Origin: Eupeodes corollae
Lineage: Eukaryota; Arthropoda; Insecta; Diptera; Syrphidae
Assembly: GCF_945859685.1 (NCBI RefSeq)
Contig: NC_079148.1
Coordinates: 123,275,621 to 123,339,620 of the forward strand
DNA length: 64,000 nt
Reading direction: 5' to 3'
Part shown: positions 34,217-46,323 of the stretch, piece after piece
Numbering within the stretch: the first letter of the stretch is position 1
Layout of the letters: each line of letters opens with the position of its first letter
Position numbers and translations under genes: made by a program
Notes under the pieces: generated by a model
The model's database searches: none
What the model was told of the DNA's origin: nothing
The model's input: the letters and a program-made list of their open reading frames with translations, nothing else

Positions 34217-35099
34217 CCACACTCTGTCTTTCCCAGCCATTGCAATATTCATGAATTCAAAACCAATGTGCACCGCACACCTCCTTTCAACCTCTCTTTC
34301 CCTTTCCTAGTGCTCACACTGTATCTGCATTATAAAGGTAGTAATATCCCCTTAAGTGTAAGCTTATTATCAAAAAAAGTGTTACACCTAGGTATTTGCA
34401 GTTTTTAGACCAAGTGATATCGACAGAGTTTAGCTGTAAAGAAGTTTGTGCCAAGAACTCTGCTTGTTATTAAGCATAAGCCTTGATTTCCTCCTTATAA
34501 AAATAGTTTTGTAAAGTACATATACATATAAGTGAGCATTGTAGAATATGAGGGCACGTTGAGGCAATAGGCTAGACCAAAAAAAGTTGTTTGTCCTCAG
34601 CAAACTCAGCAAACTAAGTGTTTGCGTTCAAAGAAGACAGTTCGGACACATAAACGTTAAAAAGTATGGGTCCCAGCACAGACCCCTGTGGAACTCCACT
34701 TACTATATCATAAAGAATAGAGTTTACACTGCTTGCGTGTACAGCTAATTTTCAGTTTTGTAAAAAAGTTTAATTAGATATGACAGAAAACCAAACAAAC
34801 CCAAACCAAACCTGTCGTGAAGCACAACTTCAAAGGATTTTTCAATGTCCCAAAGTACTAGACCAGTCGATAATTTTGAATTGAGGTAACTGTTGAGGTG
34901 ATTTTTAATTTTTAAAAATTTAATGGCTTGTGGAATGACTCGCTTTTAAGCCTAACTGCTCATTGGGTTATAACCTATTCGAGAAATAACATGATCATGC
35001 AACTTTTCTTCCTGAATTGCTGTTGTTCAGTTGATTTTGTGACACGCAACACCTCGTTGTCTTGTTATAAACAAATTACTTCCAAACATTTTTCAGGCT

Positions 35100-35765
35100 T
35101 TTGTGAGTATTGAAGCAGTAGCAGCAAAAATGGGTGTAACAGTTAATGAGGGCAAAACAAAGTACATGCTGTCGACAAGAAAGGACATACGACAGACGTA
35201 ACTTTGAGGTAGTCAAGCACTTCGTCTACCTATGCTCCGCTGTAAACGCAGAAAAGAACTCCAGCGCTGAGATCAAACGCAGAATAACTCTTGCTAACCG
35301 CTGTTTCTTTGGACTAAGAAAGCAATTGAGTGGTAAAGTCCTCTCTCGAGGGAAAAAAATGTTGCTATAAGACCCTTATCATCCCCGTCCTGCTGTACGG
35401 TGCAGAAGCATGGACTATGACAAAAGCTGATGAAAGCACCTTGGGTCAGTTCGAGAGAAAAGTTCTTCGTGTGATTTACGGTCCCGTATGCATCGAAGGG
35501 GAGTGGGGGAGAAGATAAAACGACGAGCTGTACGTGCTGTACAGCGACGTACACTTAGCCAAAAGCCCAACGACTAAAATGGCTGGGTCACGTAGAGCGC
35601 ATGGAAACCAATGCTCCGGCCCGGAAAGTCTTCGAATCCACACCCACAGGACAGCGCAGTAGAAGAAGACAGCAGATCAGGTGGCTCGCAAAAGTGAAAA
35701 GTGACCTCACCCAACTTGGAGCGCGTTTGTTGGGTAAGGCCCTAGTTCACACAGTACTGTAGCTT
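35100..35765 (+). pseudogene. LINE 3' fragment: reverse transcriptase C-terminus
   Basis: Reads MGVTVNEGKTKYMLS, FEVVKHFVYLCSAVNAEKNS, EIKRRITLANRCFFGLRKQL, TLIIPVLLYGAEAWTMTKAD and FERKVLRVIYGPVCIEGEW in frames broken by small indels. It then gives the basic tail region of the protein and a 3' end with GGCCCTAGTTCACAC and GTACTGTAGC. The same LINE family is present, reversed, at 49227-50076. The polymerase active site lies upstream and is not included. Confidence 0.85.
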
Positions 35766-35956
35766 TCCACTAACTTAATCACACCGCCCGCCAATCAAAA
35801 AATCGAACAAAGCAGTAAACTGCTTTTGACGACGATGAGGCTTTTAAAAATGTTAAAAATATTTTTTTAATTTGTGAGCCTCAAGTTCGACAACCTTGAA
35901 GCTGAAATTAAGAAAATTCGTTTTGTACAATTAAAATTATGACATCTTCAAGCGTA

Positions 35957-36030
35957 GTACCCGTAGCGTGATGGTTAGTGTCCTGCCTGGACTGTTGCGC
36001 AACCTAATTTATTTGTATTTATTTATCTTC
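35957..36030 (+). repeat. tRNA-derived SINE with internal deletion
   Basis: The head GTACCCGTAGCGTGATGGTT, containing the A-box region, is joined directly to the SINE tail GGACTGTTGCGCAACCTAAT and an ATTTGTATTTATTTAT tail. About 200 bp of body and the B-box are missing. Confidence 0.8.
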
Positions 36031-36536
36031 AAGCGACAACTGCTCAGAATGTAGGCTATTTAATATAAACACTTTTATTGAAAAATCCTTTATTTGCAAA
36101 AGTATTTATCGCCACTACTATCAAAAGAAGAGATTACTCTTTTATTTCATCGTTTTTCACTAGAGATCTAACCGTTTGCCCTTAAAAAAATAAATACATT
36201 AAATATGTGCAGCTTAACATTGTGATCGATGGCGTATGAGTAATAATTTGTTGAACTAGCCGTAGTTGTGAATTTGTTGTAGTTAATAAATCTTCTAATA
36301 ATATTTATTGTCTCAAATAATCCGTTTGACAAAAAACTGTTTCCTGTTGATTTCTTTCATCTCTCACAGGAATGACTTAGGGACTAAAGGTTTATAGATT
36401 AAATAAGTGTAAAGTTAACAAAAGTATTTTAGACCACGACGAATCCTACTTAACATTTCTAACTTGATAATTTAACGGTTTATCCATTACACATTATATT
36501 ATAAAAAAAAGTATTTTACAGTTATGTGTTTTATTT

Positions 36537-36574
36537 ACGTTTACTTTTGAAACCGCAAAATGGATAACCCTGCA
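36537..36574 (+). repeat. Mariner-type terminal inverted repeat remnant
   Basis: GTTTACTTTTGAAACCGCAA followed by AATGGATAACCCTGCA closely matches the right end of the transposon at 43190-43776 (ACTCAAAATGGATAACCCTG). No transposase or left partner is found nearby, so it is a solo end. Confidence 0.6.
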
Positions 36575-38784
36575 TTTCCATCAAAACAGACTCCACAGGT
36601 TGAGTTGCATTTTATCTGTTATAATATAACATGTTTCAAAAGAGCTTCTTTCAGATGACAATTTTAAGGAAAATGAGTTTTCATAATATAAAGATTTTTA
36701 TATATTTAAGTTCCTTTTATTTTCTTTACTTCATATAAAAATTAAAAATATGCATGGACGTGTCTCGAAGTTTCTCGGCAGATATCACATAAAACTTAAT
36801 TTTAGGAATTTCGTTCGTGATGTTTTTCCAAATTTAAATTTTTTAAAAGGTAGAATCTTTTGAAAGAAAACTGTGTTTTATTCTAGACTTTTTTAAATTC
36901 ATTATCTTCTCATACGTAGGTATAAATAGCAAAAATATACACACAAACTTTATCAAACACACTGGAAAGTCGTCGTCATCGTCGTGTGCTCATTAAATTT
37001 GTGAACACCCAGCGCTAGTAAGACGAGTCTTGTGCGATGTGAATTGAAATTAAATTTTCATGGAAAGCGATCATCATCCTGATGTTTCCGTTCCTCCTCT
37101 TGGAAACCAAATATTTGTAAAGACTCAGGACATATTTTTTTCTTCACTGTATATACAATGTATGTTGTTGGTGGGCTATGAATGTGTGTGTTTTTGTCAT
37201 TATGCATTGAAATGTCTTTCCTTTAAAAAATAAAAGAGAAAAATATCTGAATGGTGTTTCATTTCATCCTGAAAAAAAATAAATAAAACACAAATCTTCT
37301 CATTCCAAAGATTTCGGCTTGCAGCTCAGCCTTCTTTTAACGTTGATGACGAAGACATCACGACACTCTATTCAGATGATTTTTTTCTTATGTTAGAAAC
37401 CGTTTTTGTAATTTTGTTTGTGTTGGCTGTATGGTGTACATTTCCCCTTCTTTCAACTTACCCATGGCACCTATAGTATCCCTTCGCTGAAGTGTGACAT
37501 TAAGAAATATCTTCACTTTATAATATTGAAGTGCCAAAGATGTAATTGCAGCGCCCACAATTTCAAAAAGTGTCCTTTTCGCCTGAAGGAATTTTTATGA
37601 ATCATTTTCTTTTCTTATTTAGGATTTTTTTCAAACTTATTTTCTTTGCTTTTCTTGCGCATTCAAAGGATAATACAGCTTATTAACGAGGCTCAGAGAC
37701 TGAATGCAGTCCGAGCTGACACACCAAGCTTGGTGCAACAGAAAATGAGAGGATTTTCCCAAAAGAATCTTCGACCAACACCGACCGACCGTCCTGCTTA
37801 GTACTGAAGAATATGGGGTGGTACGGGATACAGGGGTTTCTACGACATTCATGGCCTGCCATAGATAAACAAGGACCAGACGACAACGACGACGATGAGC
37901 TTATGTTTGCATTCTCACACTCTCCTTCATGGCTGGCAAAGCTCTTGGACTGAATCTGGAACTCAGCAAACTTACATAAGTACACACGGCGACACACGAC
38001 AGACACACATGTGATGGGTGGTTCTGCATTGCATAGGGTATAGGGACGAACGAGTCGGAGTTGTGATATATATTTCAAAAGACGACGCGTCGACAACGAC
38101 AGCAACGACGACGAGCGACGATGAGACGTTAGCGTTGTTGGTTGGTTATGGTGGTGCAGCTATACAAATATAAAAGCGATGCTTTAGAGGAATGGGAATA
38201 GTGATTGCAGCTGAGAAGAAAAGTTTGTCCTTACTCCTTATATAGAAGTTTGGAATCATCTTTTAGATTCTAGGATCGTATCCTTGTCGTTGGCATCGCC
38301 TTTACCTAAGATTTTTGTCTTTTAGTTTTAGTTTTTGTTTTCTTCTTCTTGGTTGTTGTTGTTCTACGTCTTAGTCTTGGTCCTTGTCTTATAGTCGCTG
38401 TCGTTGTTGTAGTTGTATATGTAGGTATATTCGAGCGCGCATTTGTCAAGTAAGATTCATTTTTAAGGCAAAATAATAAAAAACAATAAGTGCCTTCATC
38501 ATAGTCGCCTCGTCTTGTGGAACTTTGTGAGGCAGACACAGCAGGTCATAGGGTTATGTTACTGTTTACTTGAGAGAGTAATTTCACTTCCGGAAATGAT
38601 GGAAAATTATTAAAGAACTCTCAAGTGTAAGTTTTTAGAATAGAGTGGTTGTTTTTGTTATTGTTGTTTTCCTAAAAGTACATAAAAGTCCATTATGTTT
38701 TTTTGTTCAACATCAGAAGCAAAAAACAATCACAACTTTACAACCATGTTATATACTCGCATAATTTAGTTGAACATTTTTTAG
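36575..38784. other. Noncoding, partly GC-rich, no gene confirmed
   Basis: About 37680-38130 is GC-richer with clusters of CGACGA and GACAAC words, and a TATAAAAG box lies at 38169-38176. Downstream, 38300-38420 is rich in GTTGTT and CTTCTT runs. This could be a promoter and leader, but I find no initiator, open frame or donor that makes a gene, so I do not call one. Confidence 0.3.
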
Positions 38785-38786
38785 TA

Positions 38787-39660
38787 AAGGGGTTTTCAAT
38801 TAGCGCAGGAAGATTTTGGTACAACGTGCCGGCCATTTTGTTTTGGTGACATCTGTCAAATCTTTTGTTTATTATTCAGTTGTTTATGGCGAATCATCAT
38901 GGCAAATAACACGATTGAACAGAACGTTCAAATAATAAGACTTAATTATCAAAATGAGTGTTCGTGTGATAGCCCTCCACAGTCGACTCTTCAACGTTTG
39001 GTGGGCAAGTTTGAGACGGCCGGTTTAGTAAACAATCAGCCAATTCCGCTACGTTCAAGGAACGCAAGATCGGCCTAGAACATAGCGGCGGCGGTCCGTG
39101 AAAGTCTACATCAGAACTCGAAACAGTCTATTCCTCACTCGTTACCGTTTGGTGTGTGGATTTTAGATTTTTTTTAAAACGATGTTAGTGAGGTGGTCAT
39201 ATGGACCTAGACGACATGTGGTTCCAGAAGGACGGCGCTACGTGCCACATAGCGAACGCTACGATTGACAAAACGTAAACGGTTTGAAGTTGAGGTTGTT
39301 TCTCACAGGGGTAATGTGAATTGGAGACTAAGGTCGTGCAATTTGACCCCGCTAGACTCTTTCCTGTGGGGTTTCTTGAAGTCGCAAGTCTATCAAAATA
39401 AACCACAATCGACTGATGCCCTAAAAGTGACTACAACACAAGCCATTTTACAAATACAGCCGGATCTATGAGGAAGAGTCATCGAAAATTAGACCACTCG
39501 GATCGAAACCACCATAAGAATCCAAGGCGGGCATTTGAATAATGTCATATTCCACACTTAATGACCTTTTAAATAAAAAAAAATAATTTTGTTAATACCT
39601 CAGAAGCAGCTAGTTCTATTCCATTTCAATATCTACCCGCCCTTATTGAAAAACCCTTTG
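38787..39660 (+). mobile_element. Mariner-superfamily transposon, deleted
   Basis: Left end AAGGGGTTTTCAATTAGCGC and right end (reverse complement) CAAAGGGTTTTTCAATAAGG are imperfect terminal inverted repeats of about 33 bp. Both are bordered by TA (38785-38786 and 39661-39662), the mariner target. At 0.87 kb it is shorter than an intact element because the transposase has an internal deletion. Confidence 0.88.
38899..39560 (+). pseudogene. Mariner-type transposase pseudogene
   Basis: Starts MANNTIEQNVQIIRLNYQNE, a helix-turn-helix DNA-binding domain. SQSTLQRLVGKFETAGLVNN follows after a break, then a stop where relatives read through. A deletion at about 39150-39200 removes the first part of the DDE catalytic core. 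The remainder has DDMWFQKDGATCHIANATID with the second catalytic aspartate. SCNLTPLDSFLWGFLKS follows, where asparagine sits at the place relatives have the third catalytic acid. Frameshifts and an internal deletion make it inactive. Confidence 0.85.
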
Positions 39661-39662
39661 TA

Positions 39663-42600
39663 TATCAAGCCTTATAACAAACCTATCTTCTTTTTTTTAT
39701 CATTTACTTTGAGTGCCTATAAAATATGAAAGTTTAAGACTTAACATCAATTGGCAGCTGAACTACCCATTATGATTACATAAGTTTCAATATTCGTTAT
39801 CAAAAAGGCCGATTTTTCGACCACTAAAGAAGCCTATAGTTGTTTTAAATTTGAACAGCTTCATATATAAGGCGAAGCTATGATTCATTGTTTTTTATGA
39901 CATTGATAAAACTATTTTAAGGTTCGCATCATTGCATAACCAAGTTAGAAAACGGGAAACATTATCTAGGCGTTTTGCATAGAATAAACTAGTGTAATTA
40001 TGTATACGTATACGTAAATAGCCTCATGTTCAGTCGGTATGTATGAGTATTCTAGGTATACCAATTAGCATTTGATACAGGTACATTTCAAAGCTGACAT
40101 ATATACATTTGTATATTTCTGTACACTCTCTAGCAGTGAACTTATATAACCACGCAATATTAGTGTCCCGATCCCGACTCATCGATTAAATCCTCCATGG
40201 AGTCCCAAATGTACACAATATATACCATCATGCCAACGATATGGGGACGTGACATGAATAACTGAATATCAATAACAAGCTATGGAAAAACGGTGAGAAG
40301 TCATTAGTTCCGTCGAAGATTATGTGCATAATTTAATGGTGCTGCTGTTGGTTGGTCGACGCACCACACCGCTGAGTAGTCGCCGTACTCCCAGGTCGGC
40401 CGAGTCAGAACAGCAGCAGTTGAACGTTTTGTGCAGATAGTGGACAACATCAGAACAGTTGGTATGCTTAAATATATGTATGTATATTTTGTGCTGCTGG
40501 TTGTATTTTAGTAGACGGTATATTTTTATATCCACACACGTTAATATTGATGGTCAAAACTTCCTTATTGAAATAAATTGTCTTATAACCAGATTTTCTG
40601 GTAGTCTAATAATTTCGAGAAAATAACGAACGATATTTTTATACCTAAAAACGAGTTCACGAATGCAAATATTATAGATTTGAAAAGATGTATTTTAGAC
40701 AAGCCTTGATTTATTGTTGTCTGCATAAGGATTCTTACCTCAGAATGAGAGAATATTTAGCTGAAAACTCGTTCATATATCATTTCCTTTTGGCTTTCTA
40801 AGTGTTGTGTCAAAAGTTTCATTAAACCTTGTTACTGTGGCATAAGCAATGGAAGTTTTTTGATGACTTTTTTTTCGTACGTAGAGTAATTTAAATAAAT
40901 CAGCACAAAAATCTTAAGTAATAAGATAAAACTAAAATTTAGAATTTCAATTTTTAAAACGGCTTTAAATGTTTTGTATTAAATCCATTGAAATTGCACT
41001 TTGTTTTCGATGTTTTTCTAAAAACTGTTTCCAGAAAACTATTTTATTAAAAATGTTAGAATCATTCGAAAAGTACCATCGTTTAAATGTAAAAAATAGA
41101 AACAAAATTTAATTTAGAATACCTAATTTAAGAAATTGATGCCTGTAAAAAAACATCTTAGAAGTGGCCCTATACTCGTTGATATATTTTAACAACTGAC
41201 CTATGTTAAAATTCCTGGCCCCGAAATTCTAGAAAAAGTGATACAAAATTTAACTTAATAACTTTTGTGTTCGTATTTTTTTTAAATTGAATTTTTTTAA
41301 ATAATTGTAATCTTGAATGCTGTAAGACAAAATTTCTATACGGTATTAGGAGTGAAATAAACGGTCTAAGGTTAATAAAATATTTTTGTAAATGTAGATA
41401 CTTTCTTGTTGTTTATTTTTTATAAAGATTTTAAAAAAGTATAACATGACTGATTTCACGAATGCAACCAACCAATAATGAAGATCATTTCAAGTTACAA
41501 CTTTTTTTCAGAAGTCTAAGTTATATGAGTATATCCTTGAATATTATGTCTTTATTTAAACTGTAGTAATTCTGCCTCCAAGATATTTACATACTTCAAT
41601 CGAGCTAGTCTATAGCTAAAAAATTAAAAAAAAAAAAAGACATGTGGCACTGCTGCGGTAAAGCTATATTGCATTGCATTTTGTATCAACTTATGCAATC
41701 ATAATTATTTATTTATTTAATTTTATACAAGTTACACTTTTTGAGCGTAGTGACCGATAAGAAAACAAATTTTTCTTTTATTTAATAAACGAGAAGTTAA
41801 TATTGTTTAGAATATTTTTATTATTTCAATACATGTGGGTTTTGTTATATTAAAATAGCTATTGGCATTTCTCATTGGAACTATAGGTTTGTGATATCTG
41901 AAATAATTTTGTTTTCTTAGCTCTTTACGTTTTTCTTCTCTATAAAAAGAAAATATCTAGGTATATGTAACTAAAAAGAGGGCAGAACTGTCCTCTGGTT
42001 GTCATGTTGTAATGATGTTGAAAGACTATTATGTGTTGCAGATATTTCAGTATTTATAATTGTTGTCAAACTATAACTGGGAAGAAATGTTTGGAAAAAA
42101 AGTTTCAGCTTTTAATTTCTAAACAAAAATTATTGAATGCCTTTTAGATTCCCCAAAAACTACTACTACTACTACTAAATCTCAAATTTAACTTTTATTT
42201 AGCAATTTCAATTATTGTACGAGTGTTCTAAAAATCAGTTTAATGAACAACATCATTAGAATTACATATGTTTCATAAATCTTCAGAATACGATTTTAAA
42301 CTTTAATCTAGTGTCGGAAAAGTAAGACCTAGGACGTCACAAGCACTAAACAAACATATAAATTCTTCGTAAGTAAAATTTTCATATTTCTTATTTTTTT
42401 AGTCAAAAAGTTCCAGACCTTCCTATATTTTTGCTTATATTTTTACTCAATCTTTTCCCTCTAGCCTTTTGATGCACCTTAAACGAATGACCCTCTATAT
42501 AATATGCGAACATATATTAAACTCTCTAACCACCCACCAGCAGCCATTTGTATTTTTTTGTCTTTCAAGTTCCAATCTGAGTAAACAATTGACAAAAATA

Positions 42601-43185
42601 TTTCTCTCATAATCTCCTTTTTCATCTTCACCCATCACACTACCTAGTTATTTTCAACCGTTTAAAAAATTGTATTCGTCAAATTTCGGAGCAGCTCTGC
42701 TCGATTTGTGCGAGCTTGGTACAATCGTACAATAAAAAACACCGTTACGGAATTTCTGAATTCGGTCCCCGCACTCAAGGCCCGCGTAGAATCTATTCAA
42801 TAGCTTAAAAAACTTAAAAACTTATAGCTCGAATATCTCAAAATTTGACAATTTTGTTTAATTTAATTTAATGAAACTGGATCAGTTACACATATTGTAA
42901 GGCCTGTACATCATTGTTTCGCTCTAAAATATCGCGAATGTGTCGATTCCTCGTCGTTCTAAGTAATTAGGACTGCCTTCGTATATACAGTCCAGTAAAC
43001 ACAACAACTGAAGCCAGCTGACCATTCACAACGTCATAAATACTTCGAATGGGTATTTAAACAATAGGCAGTGCACAGCAATTTTTCGCTCAAAACTTTC
43101 TTCAGCAACAAAGCACTTTACTCACTCGGTGGATATGTTATGTTAAACAAAATAAAATCCTTAAGTAATTGAAGAGAGGCCATTA
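39663..43185. other. Noncoding, no gene recognised
   Basis: AT-rich with short repeats such as a CTA run at 42163-42178 and a small perfect palindrome GAGCAGCTCTGCTC near 42693. A GC-richer patch at 40330-40450 shows no supported frame. No transposon family of this window is seen. Confidence 0.45.
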
Positions 43186-43189
43186 CATC

Positions 43190-43776
43190 CACAAAAAGTC
43201 ACTGATTGGTGCGGTCTTTCGTCTGGAAATGTGATCGGACCTTGCTTCTTGGAAAACGACAATGGAATGACTGTCACCGTCAATTCGGAGCCTTATGTTC
43301 ATATGATAACCGTCTTTTTTTGCCTGCTATTGAAGAATACGACATGGATTATATGTGATTTTAACAAGACGATGCCAAATGCTACTTTAGCGAATATGTC
43401 TTTATTGCAAGAGACATTTCCTGACCGCGTAATTCCTCGTTTGGGTAATATCACCAAAATCATGCGATTTGACACAGCTGGATTTTTTTTTGTTGGGCTA
43501 CACGAAAGACCTTGTTTATGCAGATAAACTTTTTAACTTTTGAGAACTTAAAAAGTAACATTAGTCAAGTTATGGCTGAAATACCACCCAATATGTGGAA
43601 AAAAAAACTTCAAAAGGATCAATTTTTTTAACAAATAGCGTGGTTGTCATTTAAATGATGTAATTGTTCAAACATAATTTCAACATTAAATCTTTACAAT
43701 AAAAAATAAATATCATGAAAAAAAATATTGTATATGTGTTTACTTTTGAAGACTCAAAATGGATAACCCTGTATAA
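43190..43776 (+). pseudogene. Mariner-type transposase 3' half with right terminal repeat
   Basis: Begins within the catalytic core: KVTDWCGLSSGNVIGPCFLE, NDNGMTVTVNSEPYVHMI. After a frameshift come NATLANMSLLQETFPDRVIP and broken pieces matching the C-terminal MAEIPPNM region. The end AAGACTCAAAATGGATAACC at 43749-43770 is the terminal inverted repeat. The 5' half is missing. Confidence 0.8.
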
Positions 43777-43833
43777 GTAAATTAATATCCCCACTCAAAA
43801 TGGATAACCCTGTATAAGTAAATTAATATCCCC
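43752..43833 (+). repeat. 41-bp perfect tandem duplication across a transposon end
   Basis: The 41 bases from ACTCAAAATGG to AATATCCCC (43752-43792) are repeated without change at 43793-43833. The unit contains the transposon's right terminal repeat and about 20 bases of flanking DNA, so it arose after insertion. A second small tandem repeat (ATTTTTGTAAAAATGTA-type unit) follows at about 43855-43905. Confidence 0.85.
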
Positions 43834-44199
43834 ATCAAAATTTACCTTCGTCGAAATTTTTGTAAAAATGTAAAATTTTTGTAAAAATGTACAATTTTTG
43901 TAATTATTAATGGGTTAAAAACATGATTTTGAAACCGATAAAAAAATATCGTACCTTTAGTTTAAAATTTTATATTTGTATAATATATGCAAACTTTTGT
44001 GTATACCATCATTTTGTGAGGAAGTTAGTAGGGTTTTCACTTTCAGTCGTTTTTTTAAGTTTCTTATACAACGGGATTCAATTTTTAAACAAAGGCTGAG
44101 ATGATGCCTGTGTGTCGAGTTTTCTACAAAATTATTTCTTATCAATTTTTCGTTGTTTTTTTAGTTTTGTAAAATAAGTTGTTAAATGAAAAGATAAAA

Positions 44200-45418
44200 A
44201 AGTTAGGAAAAATATTTTGCATATAATTAAAATAAGCTTGATTTCAATGCCTTATCTTATTTCCGATATTTTTAGTCCAAAACCAATTTTTATCAGCATT
44301 AATTAAAGCTTTTTCCTTCTAATAAAAAAATACCGTATGGATTATTCTAAGATCATAACCTTACTTTAAGTGCAAAAGTTTTCATGGAATGAAATTATTT
44401 TGAAGTTAATACCTTCATCTACTCTTGAAATAATCGAACCGAACATCAGTTTTTATCAATTTTGCGGTGCACTTTTTTAAACTCTTAAATTTAAAAAAGT
44501 TGGATTTTTCTAAAAATTTGAATAAATGATGAAAAAAATTATTTTGTATAAAATCAATTTAGCTATAAGACAATATGCTTATTTTTTGCCAAAATATCAG
44601 AGTTAAAATAAATTTGTATCAACTTTCAATATTGTTTATTTTTTTTTGTTTTTTAGTGTTTGTAGAATTAATCATTACTTCGATTTTCCGTAAATTGTAC
44701 GTTATTCTTCATTGAAGTAAATAATTCTGGAATAAATATTGTTATTTATCCGGAAAATATTTGAGTATGCAATTTCGAAAAGTGCACATCTCTGAAAATT
44801 TAAAATGTTTAGGAATTAAAAAAACTGGTTATTTTTCAAACTAGTGCATACATTTTATTTTTTTCCTTTGTACAGGCGATGACGTTTATAGTAGAATTAA
44901 TACCAGAGATTTGCTGTTTTCGATCTTAATGGGTGTCGACAAGCATTTTCGTCACATTAGTATGAAAAAAACGTATTTGCCAAAATATCTGACATGCACC
45001 CTTTTCGAAATTGTGTATTCATTTGAGGTGACAAATATATTCTATTTTTTGAATTTTTTTCCAAACCTCATTATTTTTTATAACATTACATTTTTTAATA
45101 TACGAGTAAAATTTAATTGAAGTTGTTAGATTTATTTATTAGTGATATACGTGGCAGCAATTAAAATTTTGTAATTATTTTTTAAATTTCTATGGTAAAA
45201 AAAACTACAATATCTATTTTCTTGGTAGCCCCTTCTGCATCTTTGATGTTATTATCTGTGGATCAAAACTTAATTGAAGTTGATATTTCTATAGGTTCTT
45301 GAGATTAATATAGACGACAAAAATGATATCACGAACGGATCTATCTTGAAACGTCGAGAAATGTCAAAATGTTCGATTTGACAAATCGGACCGAAGCGAA
45401 GGAAAGTTAATAACGAAC
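44200..45418 (-). repeat. Old, diverged family C copy
   Basis: Reverse-orientation monomers and core with heavy divergence (AACATCAGTTTTTATCAATT, TTATTATCTGTGGATCAAAA, TAGGTTCTTGAGATTAATAT). They lead to GAAACGTCGAGAAATGTCAA and a truncated A end at about 45418. The B end is not recognisable. Confidence 0.65.
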
Positions 45419-45449
45419 ATCAGCACTTGAAAAATGTGTTCCAACATTT

Positions 45450-46323
45450 TGGTGTTTGAAATTTTAAAATATCATTTATAGCTTTCGTGATTTGCATCCA
45501 CATATAAACAAAATACAAGAAAAACATTTTAAATTACCAACAATATTTTGCATTTAATGAAATATGTGGGTTGTTTTGAAAATACATTTTGTTAATTTTT
45601 TATTTAGTTTTATTTTCATTTGATTTCAATTTGATTTTTCTCATAATTTTGACAAATGTTGAAAACATTATTTCTTATGAGACAAAATCCTAAATTTTTA
45701 AAAAGATACATGATTCAAAAATCAATTTTTTACAAATTTTAGTAATTTTTTCCATTATTTTTTATAGAAAAAACTTTAAATTCGATTTTTTCTAATGTCA
45801 AAAACGTTATTCTTCGTTGCACGGAATCAGTTTTTAGAAAAAAACATTTCTTGTTCGTAAAATATTCGAGGTAACAAATATTTTTTTTCAGTGGTTTTGA
45901 TTTATAAAAAATCGTTAATTTAATTTTTTTCCAAAAATAAAATATTTTGGTATCACGTTACAATATATAATATAAAATTTAATTCAAGTCTCAAGCAATA
46001 TTGGTTCGTGGGATATTTTAGGTTAACCAAAATGTTCACTTTTTTTTAATTTCTATGGTTAAAAAAAACACTCACTCAATTTTTCTGCATCTTTCTGAAT
46101 TATTATCTGTATAACAAAATTTATATGAAGTCGATATCTTAACTGGTTCTTGAGCTATGGACTACGAAAAAAAATGTAGCAAAGTACGTCCACACGCACG
46201 CACGGCATTTCTCTAAAAATCTTTTATTTCGACTCTAGGGACCTTGAAACGTCGAGAAATGTCAAAATTTTCAATTCAACAAAAACAGGCTGATTACAAT
46301 AATTTCCTATAGGAAGTTTAAAA
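45450..46323 (-). repeat. Family C copy lacking its B end
   Basis: Monomer and core sequence in reverse orientation, then ACGTCCACACGCACGCACG, GACTCTAGGGACCTTGAAAC and an A-end palindrome AATTTCCTATAGGAAGTTTA finishing at 46323. It lies head-to-tail after the older copy, so two insertions are adjacent. Confidence 0.8.

Larger units (their letters stand above)
30650..34379 (+). mobile_element. LINE (family of 21736-23329), itself split by a hAT element
   Basis: The 5' part (30650-31132) and 3' part (33433-34379) together match the LINE at 21736-23329, and the hAT element fits precisely between them. The copy starts at the GCTGGCAAAACCAC region, so it is 5'-truncated. It ends with CCCCTTAAGTGTAAGCTTAT and a short A run. 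Confidence 0.9.
30365..34970 (-). pseudogene. Old Jockey-like LINE reverse transcriptase, split by a second LINE
   Basis: On the minus strand the right part (34970-34380) reads GLVLWDIEKSFEVVLHD, then VSGVPQGSVLGPILFN and a degraded active site (FAED where FADD is expected). It reaches ITWSKNCKYLGVT at the break. The left part (30649-30365) continues directly with LD-KLHFDKHIANTINKI and a YLPAYTYLW-like segment. Joining the two flanks across 30650-34379 restores the usual KYLGVTLDSKL order, which shows the middle is a later insertion. Stops and frameshifts are frequent. It is clearly a different LINE from the one inserted in it. Confidence 0.75.

Noticed and set aside
42693..42706. GAGCAGCTCTGCTC palindrome
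   Set aside because: Too short to mean more than chance without further context.
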